Source: CAXMST01 sp035267205 | GTDB lineage: Bacteria; Actinomycetota; Thermoleophilia; Solirubrobacterales; 70-9 | Assembly (NCBI GenBank): GCA_035267205.1 | Contig: DATFLZ010000197.1 | Coordinates: forward strand, 1 to 7,031 | DNA: 7,031 nucleotides | Reading direction: 5' to 3' | Part shown: in pieces, positions 5,656 through 7,031 of the stretch | Numbering within the stretch: the stretch's first letter is position 1 | Layout: the number at the start of each line of letters is the position of its first letter | The notes under the pieces: model-generated | Seen by the model: the letters and a program-made list of their open reading frames with translations, nothing else | Database searches by the model: none | Told to the model about the DNA's origin: nothing | Program-made: the position numbers and the translations under genes

Positions 5656-7031
5656 ATGGACCTGACTTCAATCTTCGACCGAGGACGAAAGCACGGCGAA
5701 CGCGACCCGATGAAGGGGGCGGCCGCAGGCTTCGGCGATCCCGAGTTCGATGATCTCGCGAGGCGGCGGCTCGGGTCCGGGGCTCGCGAGACGACCGGAT
5801 CCACCGCCGGCGACGAGCACGGCTCGCAACCGGCGGACGGCCCGCGCCCCGGCGTCGACGACCCCAGAACGCTCGCGGCGGTGCTGGAGTCGGCCCCCGA
5901 CGGCGTCGTGCTCTTTGACGCGGAGGGACGCATCGCGGACTGGAGCCCGGCTGCGGAACGCATCCTGGGCTACACGCGCGAACGCGTCCTGGGCCGTGAC
6001 CTGATCGACCTGATCTTCCCCGAGCATCTGCACGAGGCGATGGCCGGTGTGCTCGAGTCCCGGGGCAGCGACTGGGGTGAGGCCGCCCACCGGTCGATCG
6101 ACGTGGAGCTCTGCCACAGCTCGGGGGAGGCGGTCCCAGCCCAGCTCAGCCTCAGCTGGGCGGCGGGCTCGGAGATGTTCGCCGCCCACCTGCGGGACGC
6201 CAAGGAGCGCGGCGAGCGCGAGCTGCAGCTGGCCTCGGAGGCCCGTCGCCGGTCTCGCCTACTGGCGCTGGGCCACGTGGCCCTCGCGGAGCGGGAGCTC
6301 CACAACGTGATCTCGCTCGCCTCGAGGATGGCCCGGCAGGAGATGGGCCTGACCACGTGCGAGGTGTGGCAGTACGAGCCCGACTCGGGCGAGTTGGTCC
6401 TGCTCCACAGCCACGGCGTCGCGGTCCCTGAGGGCACCCGGATGCAGCCGCCCCCGGGATCACGGGTCGCGGAAGCGCTGACGGCCGGTGGGGCGGAGGT
6501 GGTCACCGGGGACGCGATGCTCCCGAGCCCGTGGATGGCCCCCGAGGACTTCCAGGAAGACGCGCCGGCGGCGATCGCCGCGATCGTCGCGGGCCCGGAC
6601 GGCCCGTTGGGCGTGATCAGCGGCACCATCGCGGACGGAGCCTCGTTCTCCGCGTCCGAGACCGGCCTGCTCGAGTCGATCGGCCTCACCCTCGCCCTCG
6701 CGATCGACCGCCATCGCTTCAACGAATCGCTGGAGTCGGCCGAGCAGCGGCTGCGCTCACTGGTCGAGCGACTGCCGGCGATCACCTACCGGGCAGGGCT
6801 TGGCGCCGATGGAGACTGGCACTTCGTCTCACCGCAGGTGCAGGAGATTCTCGGCCTGACTCCCGAGGAGTGCATGGAGGACGCCATGTGGTGGGAGAAG
6901 TGCGTGCACCCGGAGGACCTCGATCGCGTGCTCGAGGAGGAGGCGCGGGTTGGCCGAGAGGGAAAGACTCTGGACATCTCGTACCGGATGCACACGGCCG
7001 ACGGCCGCGTGATCTGGGTTCGGGACCGGGC
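5656..7031 (+). CDS. PAS-GAF-PAS sensory protein (partial, C-terminus off the window)
   Basis: This is the input half of a cytoplasmic signalling protein; the output domain (histidine kinase, diguanylate cyclase, PP2C phosphatase or other) lies beyond the window. 458 codons are visible and remain open. Residues 1-70 are charged, Gly/Pro-rich and probably disordered, with no signal peptide or membrane span. A first PAS domain runs from about 72 to 182: LAAVLESAPDGVVLFDAEGR (73-92), then WSPAAERILGY (96-106) and LGRDLIDLIFPEH (112-124). A charged, probably helical linker (about 182-215) leads into a GAF domain of about 215-355, recognisable from CEVWQYEPDSGELVLLHSHG (235-254) and the closing FSASETGLLESIGLTLALAI (331-350). 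A second PAS of the PAS_3/PAC type begins near 365 (LRSLVERLPAITYRA) and includes WWEKCVHPEDLDRV (412-425) and the PAC strand ISYRMHTADGRVIWVRDR (441-458). No ligand-binding residues are diagnostic. It may be a separate unit from fprA, being 105 bases away with its own ribosome site. Confidence 0.93.
   Translation, partial: MDLTSIFDRGRKHGERDPMKGAAAGFGDPEFDDLARRRLGSGARETTGSTAGDEHGSQPADGPRPGVDDPRTLAAVLESAPDGVVLFDAEGRIADWSPAAERILGYTRERVLGRDLIDLIFPEHLHEAMAGVLESRGSDWGEAAHRSIDVELCHSSGEAVPAQLSLSWAAGSEMFAAHLRDAKERGERELQLASEARRRSRLLALGHVALAERELHNVISLASRMARQEMGLTTCEVWQYEPDSGELVLLHSHGVAVPEGTRMQPPPGSRVAEALTAGGAEVVTGDAMLPSPWMAPEDFQEDAPAAIAAIVAGPDGPLGVISGTIADGASFSASETGLLESIGLTLALAIDRHRFNESLESAEQRLRSLVERLPAITYRAGLGADGDWHFVSPQVQEILGLTPEECMEDAMWWEKCVHPEDLDRVLEEEARVGREGKTLDISYRMHTADGRVIWVRDR

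Noticed and set aside
5970..6785. A 271-residue open frame on the minus strand opposite the sensor gene
   Set aside because: It is Ser/Arg/Ala-rich without motifs and lies opposite recognisable PAS and GAF domains. It is a shadow.

Overview
The window is a GC-rich, gene-dense stretch with GTG/TTG as well as ATG starts. The coproheme-type heme synthase HemQ/ChdC, a mycobacterial-type FprA ferredoxin reductase and a PimA-like mannosyltransferase together point to an actinobacterium. The HemQ subtype and the absence of close resemblance to Corynebacteriales or Streptomyces make a deep lineage such as Thermoleophilia (Solirubrobacterales) my best guess. That placement is inference from remembered family features, not from a search.

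Five protein genes fill almost the whole window, two of them cut by its ends. On the minus strand, read from about 3440 down to 1, lie (a) a 635-residue exported or membrane protein with a degenerate alkaline-phosphatase-like extracytoplasmic domain and about ten membrane spans, and (b) 25 bases downstream, a GT4 glycosyltransferase closely resembling phosphatidylinositol mannosyltransferase PimA. The latter is fused at its C-terminus to the beginning of a flippase-like (lysylphosphatidylglycerol synthase TM, PF03706-type) membrane domain and runs off the left edge. The pair looks like a cell-envelope glycoconjugate operon.

On the plus strand, from 3418 rightwards, lie (c) hemQ/chdC, the last enzyme of the coproporphyrin-dependent heme pathway, (d) an FprA-type FAD/NADPH ferredoxin reductase 42 bases later, and (e) after a 105-base gap holding a weak inverted repeat, a soluble PAS-GAF-PAS sensory protein that runs off the right edge.

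The most unusual architecture is the divergent junction at 3418-3455. The hemQ start codon lies inside the signal-peptide coding region of the opposite-strand membrane protein, so two divergently transcribed genes overlap head-to-head at their 5' ends. hemQ and fprA lack clear Shine-Dalgarno sequences. Both have a TANNNT hexamer 7-9 bases before the ATG, as expected for leaderless transcripts. I see no RNA genes, CRISPR arrays, insertion sequences or phage genes, and no gene-free stretch longer than about 105 bases.
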